Origin: CBDUXT01 sp965371245
Lineage (GTDB): Bacteria; Planctomycetota; Phycisphaerae; UBA1845
Assembly: GCA_965371245.1 (NCBI GenBank)
Contig: CBDUXT010000013.1
Location: 1 to 64,000 of the forward strand
Length of the DNA: 64,000 bases
Reading direction: 5' to 3'
Below, piece by piece: positions 1 through 9,671 of the stretch (position 1 is its first letter; each line of letters begins with the position of its first letter). The notes under the pieces were generated by a model. The model ran no database searches and had not been told where the DNA came from. It saw only the letters and a program-made list of their open reading frames with translations. The translations under genes were made by a program, and so were the position numbers.

Positions 1-20
1 CACAGGGCTCGCGCCCTGTG
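1..20. repeat. short perfect hairpin at window edge
   Basis: CACAGGGC, a TCGC loop, then GCCCTGTG form a perfect 8-bp stem. The design (GC arms around a TCGC or GCGA loop) matches the hairpin at 36236-36255, so it is probably one copy of a short intergenic repeat. The element may continue upstream of the window. Confidence 0.5.
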
Positions 21-208
21 CTCTGAAAACTGCCCGCCGATTCGGTCATGCACCCTTCGTGGGCCGAGCGGGAGAATTGGCTGGATCGGGTGCCGCGTTT
101 CCGGTAACATCTGAGTACGAGGCGCTCGGGACGGCGTGCGACGGCCGATAAGAGCGAGCCAGGCTCCGTGCATCGTAGGGGTTCGCCGGGTTTTTCCTAA
201 GAGGGTGT

Positions 209-321
209 ATAAGAAGGGTCATGACGAACCGAGCCGCGACCGTCAGGGAGCGGTTTCGAGTGCGAAACCGGACCGCTTCCTTACGGGCGCGGCTCGGAAA
301 GAGCCTTCTTAAACACGCTCC
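209..321 (+). repeat. 113-bp dispersed hairpin repeat, copy 1
   Basis: This stretch is matched, in inverted orientation, by 33395-33507 at roughly 85 percent identity by eye. Bases 229-297 form a long imperfect hairpin with arms of about 30 nt around a short central loop. An ATG at 221 opens a frame through the repeat into the following peptidase gene, but the sequence belongs to the repeat and not to the protein. In translation such elements give peptides of the YGRGS type, which I recall as common spurious ORFs in planctomycete genomes. Confidence 0.75.
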
Positions 322-361
322 AAGGGGTTTCGGGGGCTTTGCTCGAGTAAGGAGACGAGTG

Positions 362-3300
362 ATGGGGTGTGCGCCAGCGTCGTTTAGGATTTGGGGTCGT
401 TGCTTTTCTTCGGCGGCTTGGTTGCTGCTCGCGGCGGTAGCCTACGGACGACCGCCCGCGTCTCCACCTGCGGCAACACCGCCGGATCGACCGGGGTTGG
501 TTCAGCCATCGGCGCAGGTCCGATCCGCGTATCGGCCATTCACGCGTGAGTCGATGGCGCCCGGGCTGACGATCGTTCGATGGGACGCCGAGACGGTTGG
601 CCGTGTCGCCCGTCATCATACGCCGGTCCTCCTCAAAGACTTTCCTCTTGCCGCGAACCTAACGGTTGATCTGGACCTGACGCCGTTTCGTGTCGCGGGG
701 CTCGGCGGGGTTTGCGTGCTGGGTAGCTTGGGGGCGCCGGACAGGCCGCTGGATTTCGATCCGAGCACCATGACGTTCTTGCGCGGTACGGTGGCCGGGC
801 GTAGCGACTCGCACGTTTTCTTGACGCTTAGCGATCGCGTATCGACCGGGTACGTCGATCTGGGCGGCGGTGCGGGCCATTTTCTTGTGTCCTCGAAGGG
901 TGGCGACGGCGAGTCGCTGGGCGCCGGGCGGATGTCGGTTTTTCCAGCCGGAGAGGCGGCGAGTCTCCCGCCGGGGGTTGCGCTTTGCGGTACGGACGCG
1001 GCCCACGGCTTCGCCGGGCCTGTGGTCTCGGGCGAAACGGGCGGCGTTTCTTCGGTCGCCGGGATCGGGACATCCAAGGGGATGCGTACGATCGAGCTGG
1101 CGATCGAGACGGACTTCGAAGTGTTCGAGCTGTTCGGCGATGCCACCGCGACTTGTGAGTACGTCACCTCGATGTACGCCGCGGTCAGCGACATCTACAC
1201 GCGGGACGTCAACGCGCGTTTCGAGTTGACCTTTGTGCGCATCTGGGACAACCCGAACGATCTGTTCAACGACGTCGATCCGAGCCCGCTGTTCGACTTT
1301 GTAGACTACTGGAACGCCAACATGGGGCACGTTCAGCGCGACACGGCGCAGTTGTTCTCGGCCCGGCGGGATTACCCATTCGGCGGGCAGGCGTTCTTGA
1401 ACTCGATGTGTTCGGACTTCCACTACGGCGTCGTCGGATACGTATTGGGCGTGTTCCCAGACCCCACCAAGCCCAGCCCGCTGACGTATGACGTGGCGGT
1501 CACCGCGCACGAGCTGGGTCACAGCAGCGGCACGGGTCACACGCACTCTTCGCCGAATTTCCTGGATACATGCGACGATCCCAACACGACGCCGCGGCGC
1601 GGCTCGATCATGAGCTACTGTGGCCAGACCTGGAGCGGGCAGAACGCCAATCGAGACCTCTATTTCCATACGCGGATCGTCCAGAACATGCGGGCGCACC
1701 TAACCTCTTCCGCGTGCGTGATCCTGGACTGCAACATGAACAACATCGCCGACGCGACCGAGATCGGGCAAGGGCAAACGCCGGACACGAACGGTAACGG
1801 CATTCCGGACGTGTGCGAGGATTGCGACGGCGACGGCATTCTGGATCCGGTGGAGATCGCCGGGGCCAGCGCCGACCTCAATGGGAATACGATTCCGGAC
1901 GAATGTGAAACGGATTGCAACGGCAACGGCTCGCCCGACGATCGGGACATCAACGTGCTTGGCTTTAGCGACGCCTACGGCAACGGGGTTCCCGACGTAT
2001 GCGAGACCGACTGTAACGGAAACGGCACGTCCGACTACACGGAAATACAGTTGAACATGCCGCTGGATATCGATCGCAACGCGGTGCTGGATTCATGCCA
2101 GGACTGCGACGGCGACGGCACGGTCGATCACGTGGAGTTGGCACGCGCTCACAACCTGTGGATCGCCAGCGGCAAGCCGACAGACCCGCTCCGCGAGTTC
2201 TTTGTGAGCACGGGCGTGCTTGCAGGCACTTCGTCCGGCGCCGGGTCCACGGTGGCCGCCGCTCAGGATCTGATCGTCACCTCCGACGGACGGGTCCTGG
2301 TCAGTGCGGCCGGTGACAACCGCGTCATGCAGTTCAGCATCGCCGGCGTTTTCACGGGCAACCTGGTCGATCCCGGTGCGGGCGGGCTTTCCTTTCCGGC
2401 CGGCTTGGTCATGACGGGCGACGGGACGCTTCTGGTCGCCAGCCGCAACACGAACAGCGTTCTCGCTTATGACGGGACCACCGGCGTTCCGCAGGGCGCG
2501 TTTGTTCACACGGGCTCAGGTGGTCTGGCGGCGCCGTTCGGGTTGGCCTTCGGGCCAAACGGGAACCTGTTCGTCACTACCGGTACGAACGAGGTGGTCG
2601 AGTTCAACGGCGTGTCGGGGGCGTTTGTGCGGGTCTTCGTGAGCCACCTGAACAACGGGGGGCTCGATCAGCCCAAGGGGTTGGCGTTCAAGCCGGACGG
2701 CAACCTCCTGGTGGCGAGCTTCGGGACCGATGAGGTGTTGGAGTTTGACGGGACCACGGGTGCTCCGCTGGGAAAATGGGCGAACGTGGGCACGGCCACC
2801 CGACTGACACAGGACAGCCCGTGGTGTATTCGGATCGGACCGAACGGGAACGTGTTTGTGAGTCGGACGGGCACCGAGGGCAGCTCAAGCCCGGAAGCCG
2901 GGGCTCACGACCACGACGAATTCGACGACGTGGTCCAGGGGCTGCATCTGACGGATGCTCGGATGTACGAGTTCGACGTTTGCACGGGGGACTTTCGGGG
3001 GACCCACATCGGCGGGAACGACCATGGGCTCGACTTCCCCACGGGTTTCGACTTCATTCCGGGGTTCGAGATCGATTGCAATCTCAATCAGCTTCCCGAC
3101 AGTTGTGACATCGCGTCGGGATTCAGCACGGACACGGACGCAAGCGGCGTGCCGGACGAGTGCGAAATCGATTGCAACGGTAACGGCCGGTTTGATCGCC
3201 TCGACCTCTTTCCGTTTGGTGCCAGCATCGACTGCAATTGCAACAAGCTGCCCGACGAGTGCGACATCGCCTCGGGCGGCTCGGGCGACGTCAACGGCAA

Positions 3301-4768
3301 CGGTGTTCCGGACGAGTGCGAGGCGGATTGCAACGGGAACGGCATCCCCGACGCGGTCGAGATCGCCAACATGACCGCCGCTGACTGCAACAACAACGGT
3401 GTCCCGGATGAGTGCGAGCCGGACGACGATTGCAACGGAAACGGGAAGCAGGACATTTGCGACCTGGCCGACGGTAGCGCGTCCGACTGCAACCGCAACG
3501 GCGTTCCGGATACGTGTGACGCGGCGGGCGGCGGACTTGTCCTGGCGGCCGACTTCGAAGCGGGGCTACCCCCGGGATGGACCCGGTCGGGGATCTTCCA
3601 GGTGGGTTCGGCGTGTCCGGTCGCGCCGGTGTGCGACGGCGGCTCGTGGGCCTATGCGGGGAACGCCGTGACATGCACCTATGGGGACAATCAGGCAGGC
3701 CAACTCATCTCGCCGACGTTCTCCCTGGCCGAAACCACGGCGGAGCTACGTTATTGCTCCTTGCTCAACAGTGAGGCGGGTTTCGACTTCGCCGAAGTGT
3801 TCGTAAACGGCGTGAGCGTATCGAAGGAGAGCGGGGCGAGTTCGGTCTGGGAGGACCGGGTGATCGACCTGAGCGCCTTCAAGGGGGCCGTGGACGTCAC
3901 GATCGAATTTCGTTTCAGCAGCGATGTCTTCCTTAGCGGTACGCTCGGATGGCAGGTGGACAATGTCCGGGTGATCTCCGGCAGCCCCGACTGCGACGGC
4001 GACGGCACGCCCGACGAGTGCGAGGCCGACTGCGACGGCAGCGGGGTGGCCGACGTCTGTGAAATCCTCGATGGAATCCTTGTGGACGTGAACGGGAACC
4101 TTGTTCCGGACATCTGTGAGTGTCCCCGCCCGGCCCCTCTGCCCGACCCGATCGTTGCCACGAAGGTCCGTTACCTTTCCGTGCGACCACTCGGCGGCGC
4201 TCAGCCGATGGCCATGCGTGTGACCAACGTGACGAGTCCGCCTCCGTTTGATGTGCCGGTCATGTGGGTAGGGCAGCCCCGGCTTGTTAGTCAACTTGGT
4301 GGCAAGGATGACGCGACGCCGCCGACGTTGACCGTCGCCACGCTCGAGTGTCAACCGGTCTTCGCCGATTGGTCCGGCGTGGACACGGTCCACATCTATC
4401 ACGGCAGCATCGTTCCGAGCTCCGTTTATCACGTCGAATCGGTCGATGTGGCCTGTGATCTAACGAACCCCAGCACGTTCTCCGTGCCGGTTGAGGTTGC
4501 CCTCAGCGGCTGGGGAGACGTGGGGGGGACTTTTGACTCGAACCTTGGCCGGTGGAACGCGCCGGACGGTCGGGTGGACGTGGCCTTCGACGTCGTGGCG
4601 ATTCTCGACGGGTTTGCGAATCGGCCCGGGGCGCCAATGAAGCCCCGTACGGACCTGGAACCGGCGGTGCCGGACCAGAAGATCAACATCACGGACGTGG
4701 TGTCCGCCCTGGACGCGTTTAGTGGCCAAGGATACCCGTTCGTATCTCCAGACACTCCGTGCCCCTAA
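362..4768 (+). CDS. secreted multidomain metzincin peptidase with TSP3-like calcium repeats
   Basis: Predicted 1468-aa exported zinc endopeptidase. The start at 362 has GGAG 7 nt upstream and begins a signal peptide; the upstream in-frame ATG at 221 lies in a dispersed repeat. After a pro-region, the catalytic site HELGHSSGTGH (about residues 383-393) fits HExxHxxGxxH, and SIMSY is the Met-turn, so this is a reprolysin-like (M12B-type) metzincin. Then follow blocks of DCNGNGxPDxCE calcium-binding repeats, an NHL-like beta-propeller (about residues 650-910), more calcium repeats, a jelly-roll-like domain, and a C-terminal dockerin-like pair ending near FVSPDTPCP. It probably acts at or outside the cell surface on proteins; the substrate is unknown. 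The domain calls rest on motifs only. Confidence 0.85.
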   Translation: MGCAPASFRIWGRCFSSAAWLLLAAVAYGRPPASPPAATPPDRPGLVQPSAQVRSAYRPFTRESMAPGLTIVRWDAETVGRVARHHTPVLLKDFPLAANLTVDLDLTPFRVAGLGGVCVLGSLGAPDRPLDFDPSTMTFLRGTVAGRSDSHVFLTLSDRVSTGYVDLGGGAGHFLVSSKGGDGESLGAGRMSVFPAGEAASLPPGVALCGTDAAHGFAGPVVSGETGGVSSVAGIGTSKGMRTIELAIETDFEVFELFGDATATCEYVTSMYAAVSDIYTRDVNARFELTFVRIWDNPNDLFNDVDPSPLFDFVDYWNANMGHVQRDTAQLFSARRDYPFGGQAFLNSMCSDFHYGVVGYVLGVFPDPTKPSPLTYDVAVTAHELGHSSGTGHTHSSPNFLDTCDDPNTTPRRGSIMSYCGQTWSGQNANRDLYFHTRIVQNMRAHLTSSACVILDCNMNNIADATEIGQGQTPDTNGNGIPDVCEDCDGDGILDPVEIAGASADLNGNTIPDECETDCNGNGSPDDRDINVLGFSDAYGNGVPDVCETDCNGNGTSDYTEIQLNMPLDIDRNAVLDSCQDCDGDGTVDHVELARAHNLWIASGKPTDPLREFFVSTGVLAGTSSGAGSTVAAAQDLIVTSDGRVLVSAAGDNRVMQFSIAGVFTGNLVDPGAGGLSFPAGLVMTGDGTLLVASRNTNSVLAYDGTTGVPQGAFVHTGSGGLAAPFGLAFGPNGNLFVTTGTNEVVEFNGVSGAFVRVFVSHLNNGGLDQPKGLAFKPDGNLLVASFGTDEVLEFDGTTGAPLGKWANVGTATRLTQDSPWCIRIGPNGNVFVSRTGTEGSSSPEAGAHDHDEFDDVVQGLHLTDARMYEFDVCTGDFRGTHIGGNDHGLDFPTGFDFIPGFEIDCNLNQLPDSCDIASGFSTDTDASGVPDECEIDCNGNGRFDRLDLFPFGASIDCNCNKLPDECDIASGGSGDVNGNGVPDECEADCNGNGIPDAVEIANMTAADCNNNGVPDECEPDDDCNGNGKQDICDLADGSASDCNRNGVPDTCDAAGGGLVLAADFEAGLPPGWTRSGIFQVGSACPVAPVCDGGSWAYAGNAVTCTYGDNQAGQLISPTFSLAETTAELRYCSLLNSEAGFDFAEVFVNGVSVSKESGASSVWEDRVIDLSAFKGAVDVTIEFRFSSDVFLSGTLGWQVDNVRVISGSPDCDGDGTPDECEADCDGSGVADVCEILDGILVDVNGNLVPDICECPRPAPLPDPIVATKVRYLSVRPLGGAQPMAMRVTNVTSPPPFDVPVMWVGQPRLVSQLGGKDDATPPTLTVATLECQPVFADWSGVDTVHIYHGSIVPSSVYHVESVDVACDLTNPSTFSVPVEVALSGWGDVGGTFDSNLGRWNAPDGRVDVAFDVVAILDGFANRPGAPMKPRTDLEPAVPDQKINITDVVSALDAFSGQGYPFVSPDTPCP

Positions 4769-4818
4769 CGTTGCGACGAGGATTGCCTGAATTCGGTGTG
4801 GCACCGGCCCCGCCCGTT

Positions 4819-4840
4819 GGATGCGTCCGGGACGCAATCC
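4819..4840. repeat. GCGTCC/GGACGC hairpin
   Basis: GGATGCGTCC and GGACGCAATCC pair around a single base with one bulge, downstream of the peptidase stop. The same GCGTCC-G-GGACGC core occurs at 50469-50487, so this is a dispersed element. It might also end or protect the peptidase transcript, although no U-run follows. Confidence 0.45.
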
Positions 4841-4900
4841 GCCGTTGCGTGCGTGGCGAGGCGGGCTGTGTTTCGCCGTGAGCGTCAAACATGGAACCGG

Positions 4901-4928
4901 TTGACACCCTCTCGCCCGGCCATATGAT
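4901..4928 (+). promoter_or_regulatory. near-consensus sigma-70 promoter
   Basis: TTGACA at 4901-4906 and TATGAT at 4923-4928 are separated by 16 bp. Transcription would start near 4935 and leave a leader of about 125 nt before the LysM lipoprotein gene. It is the best promoter match seen in the window and could drive the lipoprotein, recG, ktrB and ktrA together. Confidence 0.6.
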
Positions 4929-5059
4929 CCGAGCAGTTTGCAGCCCTGATCCGTACCGATCGATAGCGTGTGACCATGTTTGCTCGGTGGTCGATACGTT
5001 GCGGGTGGATCAGGCGGCGTGATACGGGCAACCACTCACTCATGACAGGAGGTCATTGT

Positions 5060-5458
5060 ATGCGACGGAACGCAATCGGGTTGACGGCATCTCTACTGGC
5101 CCTATCCATCGGCGCGTGTGCCGAGAAACAAGCGAAGATGGACCCTTTCCAGGGGCTTCCATCTGATCCCTACAATGCCCCGTTGTCGAGCCAGGCGTTC
5201 GCACAGGACGCATTTCCCACCGCGGGCGCCAGTATCACGATGGAGAACCCGTACGCGACGGAACGGATGGCGCCGCTGCCGGTGGAAGCCGTCGGGTCTC
5301 GCGTCCATCTGGTCGCCCGACACGACACCTTGTTTGCGTTGGCCCGGCGATACTATGCGGGCGATGCCAGTCGGTGGAAGGACATCTACGAGGCCAACCG
5401 CACCAGGATCAGCGACCCGAACCAGATCCGTGTCGGGCAGAAGCTGACGATCCCGTAG
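5060..5458 (+). CDS. LysM-domain lipoprotein
   Basis: 132-aa lipoprotein predicted to bind peptidoglycan from the cell envelope. AGGAGGT at 5047-5053 sets the ATG at 5060; an in-frame ATG at 4970 is less likely. The N-terminus is a lipoprotein signal with Cys20 after LSIGA. The C-terminal 50 residues (about 80-131) are one LysM domain: DTLFALARRYYAGD at the start and NQIRVGQKLTIP at the end. The middle is low-complexity linker. It is the first gene after the promoter at 4901 and lies 145 bp before recG. No catalytic domain is present, so a structural or tethering role is inferred. Confidence 0.8.
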   Translation: MRRNAIGLTASLLALSIGACAEKQAKMDPFQGLPSDPYNAPLSSQAFAQDAFPTAGASITMENPYATERMAPLPVEAVGSRVHLVARHDTLFALARRYYAGDASRWKDIYEANRTRISDPNQIRVGQKLTIP

Positions 5459-5603
5459 GCGGTTCGCTTCCGGCTCATCACCGAACGTCGGCGGCGGATC
5501 AGGCGGTCGCGTCCGACCAGCAGGTCGGCGGGTTGTTTCCGTGTCCGGATGGTTCCTGCTCCGGCGCGGTGCCCTCGGCGGCGGGTCTTTGGGAGCGACC
5601 ACT

Positions 5604-7763
5604 TTGTCGGCTCGGGTTGCGCTTCAGAGCGACGTGCAATTCGTCCGAGGGGTCGGGCCGGCCCGCGCTCGAGAGTTCGACCGGCTCGGGGTTCGGACCG
5701 TCGGTGATCTGATCGAGTACTACCCGTTCCGCCACGAGCTGTGGCCAAAGTCCACCGCCATCGGCTCGCTCGAACTCGGTGTGACGGCCACGGTGGTGGG
5801 CGAGTTGCGCAGGGTCCGCACGCGCGGCCCGCTTTCGCACCAAACTGTTTCGGCCGATGTTGTTGACGGCACGGGCCGGTGCCGCGTGCGATGGTTCAAC
5901 TCTGCGTACCTTGTCGACAAACTTCATCACGGTCAGGTGGTTCGCCTGACCGGGAAGGTGGAATGTCCGCGGGATGAAGCCAGCCTCACGAACCCGACGA
6001 CCGTGATCATCGAGGACGACGCCGACCCGTTTGAGGGCGATGTCGATCGCTACGTGCCGATCTACCCTGCATCGGCCGGGTTGCCTGGTCGGCAGATCGC
6101 CAAGGTGATCGACGAGGTGCTGGAAGGCGCCGCCGCTCAGATCGAGGAGTTTCTGCCGGAGGAGGTCTTGACGCGTCGCAAGCTGCCTCATCGACGAGAG
6201 GCGGTTTTCCGCGTCCATCGTCCCCCGGGGCTGGAGGATCTTCGGGCGGCGCGGCGGCGCCTGGCGTTTGAGGAACTCTTTCTTTGTCAGCTCGCGGTGC
6301 AGTTGGGGCGGCGGAGGGTTGCCCTGGGACCCAAGACACGCCCCGTCGTGGTCTCGGGTACACTCGACGAGCGTATTCGACGTCGGCTTCCGTTCGTGCT
6401 GACGCCCGGTCAGGATCGGGCGGTCGCCGAGATCAGCGACGACCTCGCCCGTAGCGTGCCGATGAATCGCCTGCTTCAGGGCGATGTCGGCGCCGGCAAG
6501 ACGGCCGTGGCGGTGTACGCGGCGCTGGCGACCATCGCCAATCGGCGCCAAGTGGCGCTGCTTGCGCCCACCGAGGTGTTGGCCGCCCAACATCGGGCCA
6601 AGATCGAACAATACCTCAGCGGCAGTCGCGTGCGACTGGGATACCTGGTGGGCGCGACGCCCGCGGTCGAGCGAAAGGCGATGTTCGCGGCGCTTGGGTC
6701 CGGCGATATCGACTGGCTGATCGGTACGCATGCGCTGATCGAAGGGCCGGTTCGCTTCGCGGACCTCGGGCTGGTGATCGTTGATGAGCAGCACAAGTTC
6801 GGCGTTGCCCAACGGGCGGCGCTGCGTCAAAAGGGGCGCGCCCCGCACACGCTGGTCCTGACGGCGACGCCCATCCCGCGCACCCTGGCGATGACGGTGT
6901 TTGGCGAGTTGGACGTCTCGACGATTGAGGGCGTTCTTCCTGGGCGCCGGCCGGTTGTCACTCGGTTGGTGTTACCCAAAAACGAATCCAAGGCGTGGCA
7001 GTTCGTGCGCAAGCGGCTCTCCGCCGGTGAACAGGCCTTCATCGTCTACCCGTTGGTCGAGGCGAGCGAGGCGCTGCCGCTTCGTGCGGCCACCGAGGAG
7101 TCCGAGCGGCTGGGGCAAACGGAGCTTTCCGGCTTCCGCGTGGGTCTCTTGCATGGGCGCATGAAGCCGAATGAAAAGGCCGACGTCATGGAGCAATTCC
7201 GCAGCGGCGCGCTGCAGGTACTCGTGGCGACGACGGTGATCGAGGTGGGGGTCGATGTTCCCAATGCCACGGTGATGGTGATCCGGCATGCCGAGCGGTA
7301 CGGTCTGATTCAGTTGCACCAGCTTCGCGGACGCATCGGCCGAGGCGACAAGCGGTCCTACTGTCTTCTTTTTTGCGATGCCGCCGGCGGGCGGCTCGCG
7401 CCGGCTCCCGGTCACCCCGAGTGTGGGGAGGGAGACGTCTCGGCGACCAGGGCCGATCCCGCGGGCGGGTCCGCGTCCGAGCGGCTTTCCATATTGTGTG
7501 CGACAGACGACGGCTTTCGTATCGCGGAGGAGGATCTTCGCCTGCGCGGTCCGGGTGAACTGATGGGTACGCGGCAGCATGGCTTGCCCGCGTTCAAGGT
7601 GGCCGATCTTGTCGCCGATCTCGACTTGCTGGAAGCGGCGCGAGACGACGCCGCCCAGGTGCTTCGGGCGGACGCCGCGCTGGCGCGCGGGGACCACGTC
7701 CGTCTTCGGGCGGCACTTTCCAAGACATACGCTGACGCGCTGAGGTTCATCGACGTTGCCTAG
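5604..7763 (+). CDS. recG: ATP-dependent DNA helicase RecG
   Basis: Superfamily 2 helicase that remodels stalled forks and branched recombination intermediates. The 719-aa form shows the N-terminal wedge (QFVRGVGPARAREF, then an OB fold), Walker A GDVGAGKT (residues 293-300), DEQH (394-397), the TATPIPRT motif, and the C-terminal GRIGRG and DLRLRGPGELMGTRQ motifs. I prefer the TTG at 5604 because GGGAG lies 8 nt upstream; a GTG at 5541 would add 21 residues with no good ribosome site. About 30 extra residues rich in Gly and Pro sit between the helicase core and the C-terminal motif. The next gene begins within or just after its end. Confidence 0.95.
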   Translation: MSARVALQSDVQFVRGVGPARAREFDRLGVRTVGDLIEYYPFRHELWPKSTAIGSLELGVTATVVGELRRVRTRGPLSHQTVSADVVDGTGRCRVRWFNSAYLVDKLHHGQVVRLTGKVECPRDEASLTNPTTVIIEDDADPFEGDVDRYVPIYPASAGLPGRQIAKVIDEVLEGAAAQIEEFLPEEVLTRRKLPHRREAVFRVHRPPGLEDLRAARRRLAFEELFLCQLAVQLGRRRVALGPKTRPVVVSGTLDERIRRRLPFVLTPGQDRAVAEISDDLARSVPMNRLLQGDVGAGKTAVAVYAALATIANRRQVALLAPTEVLAAQHRAKIEQYLSGSRVRLGYLVGATPAVERKAMFAALGSGDIDWLIGTHALIEGPVRFADLGLVIVDEQHKFGVAQRAALRQKGRAPHTLVLTATPIPRTLAMTVFGELDVSTIEGVLPGRRPVVTRLVLPKNESKAWQFVRKRLSAGEQAFIVYPLVEASEALPLRAATEESERLGQTELSGFRVGLLHGRMKPNEKADVMEQFRSGALQVLVATTVIEVGVDVPNATVMVIRHAERYGLIQLHQLRGRIGRGDKRSYCLLFCDAAGGRLAPAPGHPECGEGDVSATRADPAGGSASERLSILCATDDGFRIAEEDLRLRGPGELMGTRQHGLPAFKVADLVADLDLLEAARDDAAQVLRADAALARGDHVRLRAALSKTYADALRFIDVA

Positions 7764-7788
7764 CAAGCGACCATTTCCTACGGCGACC

Positions 7789-9624
7789 ATGTCCCGTCGT
7801 CGAGTGGGACCGGGTGAGGCCGCCCATTGGGGGTACCTGTCCGTTGCGGTCGTCGCGCTGGCGGTGTTGGCGCTGGTCTCACTGGCTCTGGAATTCGGCT
7901 TCGACAAGCCGCCGCTGCCTTTGCCCCTCCTGATTGCGACGCAAATCGTTGCGGTGATCGCCTACGTTCTTCGGCGCGTCTTCGAGGTGCTCGGCGCGGT
8001 GGATCGGTGGCGAGCGGTTCGGTCGGCGTGGGTGGACGTGGTCATTCTGCTGGGTGCGGCCGTGTTCCTGATCGTCCGGTTGGAGCTGGTGGCGCGCCCG
8101 GTGCTGCGCGTATCGGCGCTGTACGTCGGTGTTCTCCAGGTGATGTTGCTGGTTCGGGTGGGCATCGCGGCCGTGCGTCTGAACCTGATGCTCTCCCAGA
8201 GCCGGCTACGCCCTACGCGCGTGTTCGCCCTGACGTTTGGGGCGATGATCTTGCTGGGAACCTGTGCGCTATCCGTGCCGAAGGCCACGCAAACCGAACT
8301 GCACGAGCGGCCCGACTTTTCCATTCCGCGACATTTGGTGAACTGCGCATTCACGGCGACCAGCGCGACGTGTGTCACCGGCCTGGCAGTCTACGACACG
8401 GGAGCCGAGTTTACGCTCTACGGGCAGATCGTGATTTTAATCTTGATCCAGGGCGGCGGGCTCGGGATCATGATCTTTGGCAGCGTGTTGGGGCTGTTGG
8501 TCGGCCGGCGGCTGTCGCTACGGCAGTCGCTGGCCATGCAGGATGCCGTGAGTTATCGAACGGTCGGCGACATCCGTCGGATCGTCCTGTTCGTTCTGGT
8601 GTTCACCTTCCTGGCAGAGGCGATCGGTGCGGTGGCGATGCTGGGGATGTGGGACGCGTCGTGGCCCTTGGGTCGGCGTCTTTACTACAGCGTTTTTCAT
8701 GCGGTCAGCGCGTTTTGCAACGCGGGTTTCTCCCTGCAACCGGACAGTCTGGTCGGCTTTCGACGATCGTGGCAGGTGTATGGATGGATCATGCCGCTGA
8801 TCGTCCTGGGGGGGCTGGGGTTTCCCGTTCTGCGGGATCTGTTGGCGCTGCTTCGGGCGGGTGCGCGGCGCTGGTGGGTTCGCTGGCGCGACATCTCCCG
8901 TAGCGGCAACCTGCCCCGGCGCCACCGCCTGACGCTACACACCAAGGTCGTGCTGGTGACCACGCTGGTTCTGATTGTGCTGCCTGTCTTCGGGTTTCTC
9001 GCCTTCGAGACAGCGCATTCGACGGCGATGATGAGTACGGACGCCTTGTCGTCGATGCCGTTCGCGGGCCGGCTGCTCGACGCGCTTTTTCTGTCGGTGA
9101 CGTGCCGAACCGCCGGCTTCAACACGGTGGCCATGGACGCCGATTCGCTCTCCCCGGGTAGCCACATGCTCGCGGCGATCTTGATGTTTGTCGGCGGATC
9201 GCCCGGATCCACGGCCGGCGGGGTCAAGACGGCGGCGCTGTTCGTCCTGTTATCGAGCGTTGTCGCGCTGCTCCGCGGGCGCGATCGCGTCGAGGCCTTC
9301 GGACGAACCGTGCCGGAGCGCGTGGTTCGACGCGCCGCGGTGGTTGCGGTCGTCATGTTCGCGCTTGTCGGGGTAATCACGTTGCTCTTGTGTTTGACGG
9401 AATCGGTGTCTCTTCGGGCGGCGATGTTCGAGGCAGTGTCGGCCTGTGGCACCGTCGGACTGTCGATGGGGCTGACGCCGGAGTTGACCATGCCGGGGCG
9501 GATCGTCATCATGCTGGCGATGTTTGCGGGTCGGTTGGGTCCGCTGACGCTGTTGGTTGCGCTGGCCGGCGAGGGGCCTCAGGCACGGTACGACTACCCC
9601 GCGGAGGAAGTCGGTATCGGTTAG
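7789..9624 (+). CDS. potassium uptake channel subunit, TrkH/KtrB family
   Basis: Inner-membrane K+ (possibly Na+-coupled) translocation subunit, 611 aa. The four pore-loop repeats of the family are visible: SATCVTGLAVYDTG, SAFCNAGFSLQ, SVTCRTAGFNTV and SACGTVGLSMG. The protein is longer than usual KtrB proteins (about 450 aa) because roughly 130 N-terminal residues with about four hydrophobic segments precede the core. The ATG at 7789 is used; a TTG at 7756 would overlap recG by 8 bp and has GAGG upstream, so it is an alternative. The RCK partner follows 47 bp downstream, which supports a two-component Ktr-type system. Confidence 0.9.
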   Translation: MSRRRVGPGEAAHWGYLSVAVVALAVLALVSLALEFGFDKPPLPLPLLIATQIVAVIAYVLRRVFEVLGAVDRWRAVRSAWVDVVILLGAAVFLIVRLELVARPVLRVSALYVGVLQVMLLVRVGIAAVRLNLMLSQSRLRPTRVFALTFGAMILLGTCALSVPKATQTELHERPDFSIPRHLVNCAFTATSATCVTGLAVYDTGAEFTLYGQIVILILIQGGGLGIMIFGSVLGLLVGRRLSLRQSLAMQDAVSYRTVGDIRRIVLFVLVFTFLAEAIGAVAMLGMWDASWPLGRRLYYSVFHAVSAFCNAGFSLQPDSLVGFRRSWQVYGWIMPLIVLGGLGFPVLRDLLALLRAGARRWWVRWRDISRSGNLPRRHRLTLHTKVVLVTTLVLIVLPVFGFLAFETAHSTAMMSTDALSSMPFAGRLLDALFLSVTCRTAGFNTVAMDADSLSPGSHMLAAILMFVGGSPGSTAGGVKTAALFVLLSSVVALLRGRDRVEAFGRTVPERVVRRAAVVAVVMFALVGVITLLLCLTESVSLRAAMFEAVSACGTVGLSMGLTPELTMPGRIVIMLAMFAGRLGPLTLLVALAGEGPQARYDYPAEEVGIG

Positions 9625-9671
9625 GGTCCCAGCGGTTTTCCGGTGCCGCTGGTGGGTGAGGCTTCTTGACG

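Noticed and set aside
221..361. Upstream in-frame start of the metzincin gene
   Set aside because: The 47 codons lie in a dispersed hairpin repeat; a ribosome site and signal peptide favour 362.
1740..4130. Possible DNA repeat array (CRISPR-like periodicity)
   Set aside because: The periodicity comes from coding repeats for DCNGNG calcium motifs of uneven spacing, not from identical repeats with spacers.
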